Below are positions 1 to 7,032 of a DNA stretch of 64,000 nucleotides, piece after piece. Source of the stretch: Colimorpha sp045222295 (GTDB lineage Bacteria; Bacteroidota; Bacteroidia; Bacteroidales; P3); contig JBGUXP010000008.1 in assembly GCA_045222295.1 (NCBI GenBank), positions 62,001 through 126,000 on the forward strand. The letters run 5' to 3'. A model generated the notes under the pieces. The model saw only the letters and a program-made list of their open reading frames with translations. It made no database searches and was not told the DNA's origin. The translations under genes and the position numbers were made by a program. Within the stretch, counting starts at the first letter, position 1. Each line of letters begins with the position of its first letter.

Positions 1-97
1 CAGCCAGCACTTTTCTACCATTGGCGGTAGACATTCTCTTGCGGAAACCGTGCTTGTTGGCTCTTTTTCTCAGTGACGGTTGGAATGTTCTTTTCAT
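1..97 (-). CDS. rpmH: 50S ribosomal protein L34 (5' part, cut by window edge)
   Basis: Read on the minus strand from ATG at 97, the frame begins MKRTFQPSLRKRANKHGF and continues RKRMSTANGRKVLA to the window edge. This is the near-complete, very basic L34 sequence; only the last residues of this roughly 50-residue protein lie outside the window. L34 is a structural protein of the large ribosomal subunit. The gene is divergent from the gene at 322. The frame is too short to be found by length alone, but the match to the family is unmistakable. Confidence 0.95.
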   Translation of the reverse strand, partial: MKRTFQPSLRKRANKHGFRKRMSTANGRKVLA

Positions 98-140
98 TTT
101 TCTATGATATTTTTGTTCTTTTTCGTTGAAATTGAGTTTG

Positions 141-148
141 CAAAAGTA
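141..148 (-). promoter_or_regulatory. Probable -7 promoter element of rpmH
   Basis: The minus strand reads TACTTTTG, matching the Bacteroidota -7 consensus TAnnTTTG, 44 bp upstream of the rpmH start. I see no clear TTTG -33 box at the usual 19-21 bp spacing, so the call rests on the -7 box and position. Confidence 0.45.
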
Positions 149-274
149 CATAAAAAAATTGAATTGTTGATAAATTTTTCTTGTTGACAAATCTTTTTTG
201 CTTCTAAATCCTTGTTTATTAGTGATAAAAGTATTGAAAATAAATTCTTTTTTTTCTGTTTGAAAAAATATTTG

Positions 275-282
275 TACATTTG
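275..282 (+). promoter_or_regulatory. Probable -7 promoter element upstream of the 322 gene
   Basis: TACATTTG fits the TAnnTTTG -7 consensus 40 bp upstream of the start at 322. A TTTG lies at 259-262, but its 12-bp spacing is too short for a standard -33 box. The rest of the 98-321 interval is AT-rich with no other clear signal. Confidence 0.45.
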
Positions 283-321
283 CAAATCCATTTTTCAATG
301 TGAAAAGATGTTAAAATAGAT

Positions 322-924
322 ATGGACAAGAAACAGTTTATCGATATGACAGCAACGCCCAGTCATTTCACCTCGCAGGATCGTGGATGGCTTAAGGCTA
401 TGTTGGCTAAGTACCCCTATTCTTCAGTGCTCAGTACCTTGACGTTGTTGGCCGATCATGCTTTTGGCTATGACACCCCCGAGGAGCGGCGTGCTGTCGC
501 CCTCTCGGTCTGTCATTCCGAGGTTCTCGACGGCCTCCTTGCAGATGCCACTATCACCGCTGCCGCCGTGCCTCAAAATGACGATGCCTCCTTCGATATC
601 CTGACGGAAATCAATACATTCCAGGAGGTCTCTTTTAAGACTGCACCCAAGAGTGTTATCCTATCCAATTTTCTCCAAGTCGACCCCTCGAAAGAAGAAA
701 AAGGTGGGTTTGACGACACGAGGAAGAATGATTTTAATGACAAAAAAAGTTTAACGGCTGATGCTTCTTTAGGCACTGAGACTCTTGCTGTTATACTTGA
801 GAAGCAAGGCCGTTATGACAAAGCATTGGCAATTTATAAGAATTTATTGGCGAATAATCCCGAAAAAAGTAGTATTTTTGCACCTCGAATTGAGAAATTG
901 ACATCACTAATAAATAGTAAATAA
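322..924 (+). CDS. Conserved protein with C-terminal TPR-like helices
   Basis: The 200-residue product has no signal peptide or membrane segment and is probably cytoplasmic. The last 45 residues (about 155-198) form a tetratricopeptide-like helix pair with the signature LEKQGRYDKALAIYKNLL followed by NNPEKS, suggesting a protein-binding scaffold. The N-terminal part is acidic and unassigned; a short charged linker at about 125-150 separates the two halves. It lies 11 bp upstream of secG and is probably co-transcribed with it, but I cannot assign a function. The ATG at 322 follows a plausible -7 box. Confidence 0.8.
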   Translation: MDKKQFIDMTATPSHFTSQDRGWLKAMLAKYPYSSVLSTLTLLADHAFGYDTPEERRAVALSVCHSEVLDGLLADATITAAAVPQNDDASFDILTEINTFQEVSFKTAPKSVILSNFLQVDPSKEEKGGFDDTRKNDFNDKKSLTADASLGTETLAVILEKQGRYDKALAIYKNLLANNPEKSSIFAPRIEKLTSLINSK

Positions 925-935
925 AATAAAAAAAT

Positions 936-1280
936 ATGCTGTATAACATCATCGTAATCCTGATTATCATCATCTGCGTGTTGCTCGCACTGGTTGTGCT
1001 TGTCCAGAACTCCAAAGGTGGTGGCCTTGCCGCCAACTTTTCCGCTCCCACCCAGGTCATGGGTGTGCGCCAGACTGCTGACTTCCTGGAGAAAGCTACT
1101 TGGTGGCTCGCCGGTCTTCTTGTAGCACTCAGTCTGATAGCCACTATCAGTATTCATCGTGGTCAGGCTACCGACCCCCTCCAGTCGGAGGCGAAGGTTG
1201 CTGATTATAGCCCCGTGCAGCAGCAGGCTCCTGCTGCTATGCCCGCCACTGCCCCGATGCCCGAGGCCGACCAACAGTAA
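936..1280 (+). CDS. secG: Preprotein translocase subunit SecG
   Basis: The 114-residue protein has the SecG layout: an N-terminal membrane helix (about residues 3-22), the conserved QNSKGGGLAANF segment after it, a second helix (about 50-72) and a short Ala/Pro/Gln-rich tail. SecG is the accessory subunit of the SecYEG channel and helps SecA-driven export across the inner membrane. Length is normal for the phylum. It sits between a TPR protein and a helicase with very short gaps (11 and 3 bp), suggesting one transcript. The assignment is firm. Confidence 0.93.
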   Translation: MLYNIIVILIIIICVLLALVVLVQNSKGGGLAANFSAPTQVMGVRQTADFLEKATWWLAGLLVALSLIATISIHRGQATDPLQSEAKVADYSPVQQQAPAAMPATAPMPEADQQ

Positions 1281-1283
1281 GTT

Positions 1284-2723
1284 GTGGCTACCACGGGCTT
1301 CGATCCGGTTGTCCAAAAACTGATTTTATCCCACTTTCCACACAATCCGACGTGTGGTCAGTGGGATACTTGTGCTGCTATGGCACGCTTTTTGTATGAT
1401 AGCGACCCCCGTTCTGCTTTTTTGTTGAAAGGTTATGCCGGTACTGGAAAGACTTCGCTGGTATCTGCCCTTATCCAGACATTGCCGACTTTGCGTGTCA
1501 GTTCCCTCTTGCTGGCGCCTACGGGTCGTGCCGCCAAGGTCATCTCTTCCTATGCGGAGCGTCCTGCTTATACCATTCATAAAAAGATTTACATGACTGT
1601 TACCGATTCCTCGGGAGCAGTGCATACTGTTAGGGCTGTTAATAAACACTCCTACACCCTTTTCATAGTCGACGAGGCGTCGATGATAGGCCTTGAACCC
1701 TCTTCTTCGCGACAGAGTCTTTTGGAGGACTTGATTGACTATGTTTATGATGGAAACCATTGTCGTCTGATGCTTATTGGCGACAGCGCCCAGCTGCCTC
1801 CTGTGGGGCAGAGCGAAAGTCCTGCCCTTGATGAACACTATCTTTCTGCCGCCTTTTCTCTCAATATTGTCTCTGCTGAGCTTACCGAGGTAGTGCGCCA
1901 GAAGCAACTCTCGGGAATCCTTGCTGGTGCTACCGCCTTGCGGACACAGATATCATCCCTTCTTGGAGGAGATGAAGCTGTCCTGCCTCTCTTCAATCCC
2001 AATGGCAGTGATGTTATACGCCTCTCGGGAGAGGAACTTATGGAAACTCTTTATCGTGAGTATGGCGACTTTTCTCTTGATCAGGTAGTGATTATCTGTC
2101 GTTCCAACAAACGGGCCAATCTCTTTAATCAGGGAGTTCGCAACAGCGTCCTTTTTCGCGAGGAGGAGGTCAATGCCGGTGACTATCTCATGGTGGTGAA
2201 AAACAACTACTACTGGCTTGAAGAGGAAAGTACCATCGGCTTCATTGCCAACGGCGACATTGTGGAGGTTCTCAGTGTTCGTAATGTGCAGGAGCTCTAT
2301 GGCTTCCGTTTTGCCGATGCTACGGTGCGTTTTGTCGATTATCCTGATGAACCGTCACGCGACTGCAAGTTGCTCCTCTCTACGCTCTACTCCGAGTCGC
2401 CCTCGCTTACCGGAGAGGAGGCCAATACATTATATAATAATGTGATGGAAGACTATGTCGACTTGCCTCACAAGTCCGACCGTCTGCGCGAATTGCGTCA
2501 GAATCCCTATTATAATGCTTTACAGGTAAAGTTTGCTTATGCTTTGACCTGCCATAAAACACAAGGTGGTCAGTGGCGCACGGTCATTGTCGACCAAGGG
2601 TTTCTGCCTCCCGACATGAGCCTCGACCGAGAATACCTTCGGTGGCTGTATACCGCTTTCACGCGAGCCACCGACCGTGTCTATCTCTTGAATTTTGAAT
2701 TCCGTTTCTTCGCTGGGAATTAG
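1284..2723 (+). CDS. RecD/UvrD-like superfamily 1 ATP-dependent DNA helicase
   Basis: The 479-residue protein carries Walker A GYAGTGKTS (residues 50-58), Walker B VDEAS (129-133), a motif with conserved RSNKRAN near 275, and the C-terminal UvrD-like motifs TCHKTQGGQW and LYTAFTRATDRVYLLN. This is the AAA_30/UvrD_C_2 arrangement of small RecD-like helicases, which unwind or remodel DNA. I take GTG at 1284 as start because residues before the first ATG (1380) match the usual N-terminal segment preceding Walker A and the gap to secG is 3 bp. Its stop overlaps the stop of the convergent acyltransferase by 4 bp. The exact in vivo role is unknown. Confidence 0.88.
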   Translation: MATTGFDPVVQKLILSHFPHNPTCGQWDTCAAMARFLYDSDPRSAFLLKGYAGTGKTSLVSALIQTLPTLRVSSLLLAPTGRAAKVISSYAERPAYTIHKKIYMTVTDSSGAVHTVRAVNKHSYTLFIVDEASMIGLEPSSSRQSLLEDLIDYVYDGNHCRLMLIGDSAQLPPVGQSESPALDEHYLSAAFSLNIVSAELTEVVRQKQLSGILAGATALRTQISSLLGGDEAVLPLFNPNGSDVIRLSGEELMETLYREYGDFSLDQVVIICRSNKRANLFNQGVRNSVLFREEEVNAGDYLMVVKNNYYWLEEESTIGFIANGDIVEVLSVRNVQELYGFRFADATVRFVDYPDEPSRDCKLLLSTLYSESPSLTGEEANTLYNNVMEDYVDLPHKSDRLRELRQNPYYNALQVKFAYALTCHKTQGGQWRTVIVDQGFLPPDMSLDREYLRWLYTAFTRATDRVYLLNFEFRFFAGN

Positions 2724-3838
2724 TCCTCTTTCTGCTGTGCCGAGATGACCGGATTTGCGTACATCTCCATGAAGATGCGTCGGCAATCGCCTTCTGGCAG
2801 GAGGTTCATGCGCTGTAGGAACTGGTTCTTTGTTTCGGCAGAATAATGATGACGATGTTGGCTGCTACCTGTCAGCATGTCGTAGGCTAGATAGTTAGTT
2901 GGCATCAGTTTATAGAGTTTTTGGATGCGACGGTCGAGGACGGCGGCAATGTGGTCGGCCAAATCTTTTTCCCCAACGGCTTTCTCTCCGTTGATTTCAG
3001 CAGTGGTGAGGGGTTTCCCAATGGAGAGGTGAATGTGTCCCTTGGGACCAATGATGCCGGTTGTTACGCTGTTGGTGTCCTCGCCTTCCACTTTTTGGTA
3101 GCCGCCATGGGCCTTGTGGTAAAGTTCGTTGGCCTTCATTTGGTCGCAGGGGTCCCATTCGTAGGAGACGGCTACGGGGATGATGTTGAGATCTGCAAGT
3201 GCCTGTTCGGCAGGTTTGGTGCTACCGAGAGTAAGCATCTTGATGATGGCAGGAGCTGTTGAGTCGATGCCGTCTTTGCTGCGACCGTTTTTTTGGGCTA
3301 TCCACACCGACTGGCGCTGGTCAACGATGAGGTGGTGAATGTATTGCGAAAGGTGCTGGAGGCTGCGATAGAAGGCCATGGGGTTGCCTCCGCGTTCCAT
3401 CTGCACTAGGTGGTTGCTTAGGAAAAGGTCGCGCATCAAAGGGGTCTCAAGCAAGTTGTTTCCGAAAACGATATAGGAGGTTTCGCGCTTTCGCTCGATG
3501 AGAATCATCTGCAGGAGGAAAGCGTCGAGGGTGATGTCGCGGTGGTTGGAGATGAAGAGACAAGGTTTGTCTCGACGCAGGTAGTCGAAGCCCGAATGAG
3601 TGAATCCCTGTGAGGTTGTGTTCACTACGCGGCGGATGGCGTCGAACATGAAGGTGGTTTGCAACTCTTTGACAGTTTTTACATTGCGCAATTTCTCCAT
3701 GGATTGCTCCACGGGTACCTGTGGGTAGATGAAGCGCAGAATCTGGGGGATGAGTTCCCATTTGGAGATGCGGTCAATGGCACTTGGAAGCTCACAGTCG
3801 TAGTAGGGGCGTATGTCGTCGAAATTAATCTCGTCCAT
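2720..3838 (-). CDS. Glycerophospholipid acyltransferase family protein
   Basis: The 372-residue protein contains the acyltransferase motif SNHRDITLD at about 97-105 and resembles Bacteroidota proteins annotated as 1-acylglycerol-3-phosphate or PlsB-like acyltransferases. Such enzymes move acyl chains onto glycerol-3-phosphate or its lysophosphatidate at the membrane. A second block, IIGPKGHIHLSIGKPL, lies near residue 265. It starts within the stop codon of gpsA (TAATG overlap), so the pair is translationally coupled. Coupling to gpsA, which makes glycerol-3-phosphate, supports a role in phospholipid synthesis. Substrate position (sn-1 or sn-2) cannot be told from sequence. Confidence 0.82.
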   Translation of the reverse strand: MDEINFDDIRPYYDCELPSAIDRISKWELIPQILRFIYPQVPVEQSMEKLRNVKTVKELQTTFMFDAIRRVVNTTSQGFTHSGFDYLRRDKPCLFISNHRDITLDAFLLQMILIERKRETSYIVFGNNLLETPLMRDLFLSNHLVQMERGGNPMAFYRSLQHLSQYIHHLIVDQRQSVWIAQKNGRSKDGIDSTAPAIIKMLTLGSTKPAEQALADLNIIPVAVSYEWDPCDQMKANELYHKAHGGYQKVEGEDTNSVTTGIIGPKGHIHLSIGKPLTTAEINGEKAVGEKDLADHIAAVLDRRIQKLYKLMPTNYLAYDMLTGSSQHRHHYSAETKNQFLQRMNLLPEGDCRRIFMEMYANPVISAQQKED

Positions 3839-4830
3839 TAGAATACGTTGTCTATCAAATTATCGATTTCTGTTTTTGGGTCGGCTTCCTCGTAGAGGAT
3901 GCGGTAGACGGCTTCGGCGATAGGCATCTCATCTACTCTGCCGGTCATCATACCCAACTCATGATAGTTTTTGGAGGAGTAGTAGCCCTCGGCGACCATG
4001 CCCATTTCGGCAAAAATCTCCTCTAGACGCTGTCCTTTGGCGATAGCCTCACCTAGACGACGGTTGCGGCTGTGACGTGACCAGCAGGTGACCATCAAAT
4101 CGCCCAGATAGCAGTTTTCTGTGACATTTGTTGTGGCAACGTTGAAGAGACTGGTAAGTTTACAAAGTTCGCGTACTGCGGCACTGACCATCACGGCGTT
4201 GAGATTGTCGCCGTAATTCAGCCCTTGACAAATACCGGCACAGATGGCGTAGATGTTTTTCAGAAGTCCCACGCGTTCTAGAAACCAGATATCGGAAGAA
4301 TGGGTGGTATGGAGGTAGCTGCAACGCATCATCTGTTCAACCTCGATGGCCAACGTAGGGCTATAGGATGCCATGGTGAGGAAGGTGGGCATGCTACGGC
4401 TGGCCTCTTCGGCATGGGTGGGGCCGGAGATGACGCAGATATTGTTTCGCTTGATTTTTAGCATGTTCTCCAAGTATACCGACACCGATACACGTTTGTC
4501 TGGAATGACTCCTTTGATGGCGGAGACGAACTTTTTGCCCTTGTAGGCTGCCTTGGGCAATTGGTCAAGAACGTTGGCAATGTGGGCCGAGGGGATGACG
4601 AGGAAGAGGTATTCACTCTCGGCAACGACTTTGGAAAGGTCGCCACTGATGTTTAAGCGTGAGGTGTCGAATTGCACTGAGGGCAGATACTTCGGGTTGT
4701 GCCCGTCGTGTATTAGTCCTTCGCGAACATCGTTGCTTCTTACCCACCAATTGATCTTTCGATCCTCCTGTTCGAGCAATATTTTAACAATTGCAGTGGC
4801 CCATGTGCCACTTCCAATTACTCCAATCAT
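3838..4830 (-). CDS. gpsA: Glycerol-3-phosphate dehydrogenase [NAD(P)+]
   Basis: The 330-residue protein begins MIGVIGSGTWATAI, the GxGxxA nucleotide-binding loop of GpsA, and has the family blocks SAIKGV near 105, ISGPTHAEE near 135 and LLKNIYAICAGICQGL near 190 with its catalytic lysine. GpsA reduces dihydroxyacetone phosphate to sn-glycerol-3-phosphate for phospholipid synthesis. Length is normal. The downstream acyltransferase overlaps its stop by one base. A -7 box (TATCTTTG on the minus strand) lies 60 bp upstream. Confidence 0.95.
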   Translation of the reverse strand: MIGVIGSGTWATAIVKILLEQEDRKINWWVRSNDVREGLIHDGHNPKYLPSVQFDTSRLNISGDLSKVVAESEYLFLVIPSAHIANVLDQLPKAAYKGKKFVSAIKGVIPDKRVSVSVYLENMLKIKRNNICVISGPTHAEEASRSMPTFLTMASYSPTLAIEVEQMMRCSYLHTTHSSDIWFLERVGLLKNIYAICAGICQGLNYGDNLNAVMVSAAVRELCKLTSLFNVATTNVTENCYLGDLMVTCWSRHSRNRRLGEAIAKGQRLEEIFAEMGMVAEGYYSSKNYHELGMMTGRVDEMPIAEAVYRILYEEADPKTEIDNLIDNVF

Positions 4831-4889
4831 TTCTATATTATGTTGTTTCCCAATAGCTTATTGCTATGATTTGCTTTGGTTTTAAAGTG

Positions 4890-4897
4890 CAAAGATA
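4890..4897 (-). promoter_or_regulatory. Probable -7 promoter element of gpsA
   Basis: The minus strand reads TATCTTTG, a perfect TAnnTTTG -7 box 60 bp upstream of the gpsA ATG. The -33 region is AT-rich without a clear TTTG. Confidence 0.55.
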
Positions 4898-5027
4898 CGA
4901 CTTATTTTTAATATTTTATAACATTTATATGTTAAAATCCTTTAACGAATGGCAGCTTGCCCGCAATTCCGTTTTGAACAAAAATAGCTTCATTTGTGCT
5001 CTTTTGTAATAGACTGATATAAAGTAT

Positions 5028-5112
5028 TATCTCCTTACCAACTCCTACTCATGTCTTACCCAACTCCTACCATGGTAGGAGTTGATAGGTAGTTGGTAGG
5101 GATTCGATAGAG
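5028..5112. repeat. Element A: 11-nt-periodic dyad repeat, CAACTCC type
   Basis: This lies in the 355-bp gap between gpsA and hup (4831-5185). A perfect 24-bp palindrome spans 5061-5084 (CAACTCCTACC, AT, GGTAGGAGTTG). Around it, CC marks end at 5034, 5045 and 5067 (the one at 5056 is degenerate) and GG marks fall at 5078-79, 5088-89 and 5099-5101, so both arms step by 11 nt from one centre at 5072/5073. The left arm is pyrimidine-rich and the right arm purine-rich. It is related to elements B and C. It is separate from the hup terminator at 5133-5164. The rest of the gap is AT-rich without other structure. Confidence 0.85.
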
Positions 5113-5132
5113 TAATTTAAGTAGGAGGGTGC

Positions 5133-5164
5133 AAAAAAGACGGCTCGAAATCTTCGAGCCGTCT
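5133..5164 (-). terminator. Rho-independent terminator of hup
   Basis: A perfect 12-bp stem (AGACGGCTCGAA at 5138-5149 with TTCGAGCCGTCT at 5153-5164) has a 3-nt loop. Read on the minus strand it is followed by six T residues (5133-5138). It begins 21 bp after the HU stop codon. Confidence 0.93.
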
Positions 5165-5185
5165 AAAATAATTCTGGTGTGCAAA

Positions 5186-5449
5186 CTATTTGAGAAGTTT
5201 GCTGCCAGCTTTGAATTTAGCCACTTTCTTGGCGGGCACTTTGACAGCCTTGCCGGTGCGGGGGTTCTTGGCGGTGCGAGCTTTACGCTTCACCACGCTG
5301 AAGGTACCGAAACCGATGAGGGTCACTTTTTCGCCTTTTTTCAGCTGTTCCTGGATGCTGTCGAAGCAAGCAGTCATAGCCTGTTTGGCGGCCACTTTGG
5401 TCATGCCGGTCTTGGCGGCCATTGCGTTAACAAGTTCAGTTTTGTTCAT
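5186..5449 (-). CDS. HU family DNA-binding protein
   Basis: The 87-residue product beginning MNKTELVNAMAAKTGMTK is a classic HU/IHF monomer: two N-terminal helices, then the beta-arm segment GFGTFSVVKRKARTAKNPRTGKAV in two parts (GFGTFSV and RTAKNPRTGK) and a basic end. HU dimers bend and compact DNA. An in-frame ATG upstream at 5500 is rejected, because the promoter (-7 box at 5498-5505) overlaps it and the family start fits 5449. The gene is single, with its own promoter and terminator. Confidence 0.95.
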   Translation of the reverse strand: MNKTELVNAMAAKTGMTKVAAKQAMTACFDSIQEQLKKGEKVTLIGFGTFSVVKRKARTAKNPRTGKAVKVPAKKVAKFKAGSKLLK

Positions 5450-5497
5450 AATGATAATGTTTAAAGGGTTTGTAATTCTTTGTTTCTCTTTTCGCTG

Positions 5498-5530
5498 CAA
5501 ATGTAAGATTTTTTTTTTATCTACACCAAA
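5498..5530 (-). promoter_or_regulatory. Promoter of the HU gene
   Basis: On the minus strand a TTTG -33 box (5527-5530) is followed after 21 bp by TACATTTG (5498-5505), matching the Bacteroidota consensus. The transcript would begin near 5490, which fixes the HU start at 5449. Confidence 0.75.
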
Positions 5531-5573
5531 TTTTTTTTATGTTTTTTTTGGAAAATTTTCCTCTGTTTTTCTA

Positions 5574-6506
5574 TTATGTTAATTTCCAATTATTTAGTTT
5601 GTTTCCTCGGAGAAAATCTTCGACAGAATTTTTTCGTTTCCCACTCATTTGAAGCGATAAAATTCTAATAAAACCGTCTGTTACACCGATTTTTAGAACC
5701 TTTTTTTCGTCGCAAATCAGCATTTTGGGAGCTCCAGATGGGTCTATAATAGCCTCAGCGTCGAAGATCTTAAACAGCACTTCTTCCCCCTGAGGATTGA
5801 CCATGGAAAGGAGTGCCGCAGGGTAGGGGGAAAGGCCTCGGATGAAGTTCACAGTCTGTTGTGCTGACTGGTTGAAGTTGATGAAACAGTCTTCCTTGAA
5901 AATCTTGGGTGCCGCCGTGGGGGTGCCTTCTTGGGGATGTGGTAGGAGGGTGGCGGCATCCATGCCGTCGAGGGTTTCCACTACGAGGGTGCGTCCCATG
6001 GTGGCGAGACGGTCGTGCAGTGTGCCGGCGTTGTCGTCGGGGGTGATGGGTGTTTCGGCTTGAAGGAGAATCTGTCCTTCGTCAATCTGGTGGTTGAGGA
6101 GGAAGGTTGTGACACCGGTCACGGTATCTCCGTTCATGATGGCGTGGTTGATTGGTGCTGCACCGCGGTAGCGGGGCAGCAGCGAAGCGTGAAGGTTGAA
6201 GGTGCCGTGGGGTGGCATGTTCCACACCGCTTCAGGGAGCATCCTGAAGGCTACGACGACAAATATATCGGCTTCGAAGGCCTGTAATGCCTCGAGGAAA
6301 TGCTCGTCGCGCAGTTTTTCGGGTTGCAGCAGTGGCAAATCGTGGTCGAGGGCGTACTGCTTCACGGGGCTGAAGACCACCTTTTGTCCGCGGCCGGCCT
6401 GACGGTCGGGCACGGTGACGACGGCTGCCACCTCATGGCAGCTCTGCATGATGGCGTCAAGGCTCTCGACGGCGAAGTCGGGGGTGCCGAAATAAACAAT
6501 TCTCAT
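5574..6506 (-). CDS. fmt: Methionyl-tRNA formyltransferase
   Basis: The 310-residue protein starts MRIVYFGTPDFAVESLDAI and has the formyltransferase core FNLHASLLPRYRGAAPINHA (near 103-122) and the LNHQIDEGQIL segment near 138-148, giving the catalytic Asn-His-Asp set. The C-terminal third is the tRNA-binding OB-like domain. Fmt formylates initiator Met-tRNA using 10-formyltetrahydrofolate. It lies 12 bp downstream of ribH on the same strand and is probably the last gene of that operon. Length is normal. Confidence 0.95.
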   Translation of the reverse strand: MRIVYFGTPDFAVESLDAIMQSCHEVAAVVTVPDRQAGRGQKVVFSPVKQYALDHDLPLLQPEKLRDEHFLEALQAFEADIFVVVAFRMLPEAVWNMPPHGTFNLHASLLPRYRGAAPINHAIMNGDTVTGVTTFLLNHQIDEGQILLQAETPITPDDNAGTLHDRLATMGRTLVVETLDGMDAATLLPHPQEGTPTAAPKIFKEDCFINFNQSAQQTVNFIRGLSPYPAALLSMVNPQGEEVLFKIFDAEAIIDPSGAPKMLICDEKKVLKIGVTDGFIRILSLQMSGKRKNSVEDFLRGNKLNNWKLT

Positions 6507-6518
6507 TGTAAAAAATAG

Positions 6519-7019
6519 TTAGAAGGATAGATCAGGGAGAAGGGATTCTCTATAGGCAATCATTTTCAGCGCGGTGATGGCACCTTCCACCCCTTTGTTG
6601 CCGTGCTTGCCGCCGGCGCGGTCAAGCGCCTGTTGCATGGTATTGGTGGTGAGGACGCTGAAGATGACGGGGCGTTCGTGTTTAAGGGCTACATTGGTGA
6701 TTCCTTGCGATACGGCTTGGCAGATGAACTCGAAATGGCGTGTCTCTCCCTGGATGACGCAACCGATACAGATGACGGCGTTCAGGTTTTGAAAGTGGAG
6801 CATAATATCGGCGGCTGAGGAGAGCTCGAAGGTGCCAGGGACGCGGCGTATCCAGAGGTTTTCTTTTTTGACACCATGTTCCAGTAAGGTATCAACGGCT
6901 CCTTTGAGGAGGGCGTCGGTCACCTCGGGATTCCATTCGGCGGCGATAACACCAATACGGAAGTCTTTTCCGTTGGGTACTGTTTGGGGATTATAGTCTG
7001 AGAGGTTGGTCTTTTTCAT
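6519..7019 (-). CDS. ribH: 6,7-dimethyl-8-ribityllumazine synthase
   Basis: The 166-residue protein shows the lumazine synthase blocks AAEWNPEVTDALLKGAV near 26-42, VPGTFELSSAAD near 60-71, GCVIQGETRHFEFICQAVSQ near 86-105 (with the catalytic His) and LTTNTMQQALDRAG near 123-136. RibH condenses a pyrimidine with dihydroxybutanone phosphate in the penultimate step of riboflavin synthesis and forms large oligomers. It lies 13 bp after the RpoN-M23 frame and 12 bp before fmt. No FMN riboswitch is visible upstream. Confidence 0.95.
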   Translation of the reverse strand: MKKTNLSDYNPQTVPNGKDFRIGVIAAEWNPEVTDALLKGAVDTLLEHGVKKENLWIRRVPGTFELSSAADIMLHFQNLNAVICIGCVIQGETRHFEFICQAVSQGITNVALKHERPVIFSVLTTNTMQQALDRAGGKHGNKGVEGAITALKMIAYRESLLPDLSF

Positions 7020-7032
7020 TAATTAAATATGA

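Noticed and set aside
5061..5084. The palindrome of element A as the hup terminator
   Set aside because: A strong separate terminator with T run lies at 5133-5164, directly after hup, and the palindrome has no T run.
5450..5500. An upstream ATG giving HU a 17-residue N-terminal extension
   Set aside because: The -7 box at 5498-5505 overlaps that ATG, so it would lie outside the transcript, and HU proteins begin at the MNKTEL-type start.
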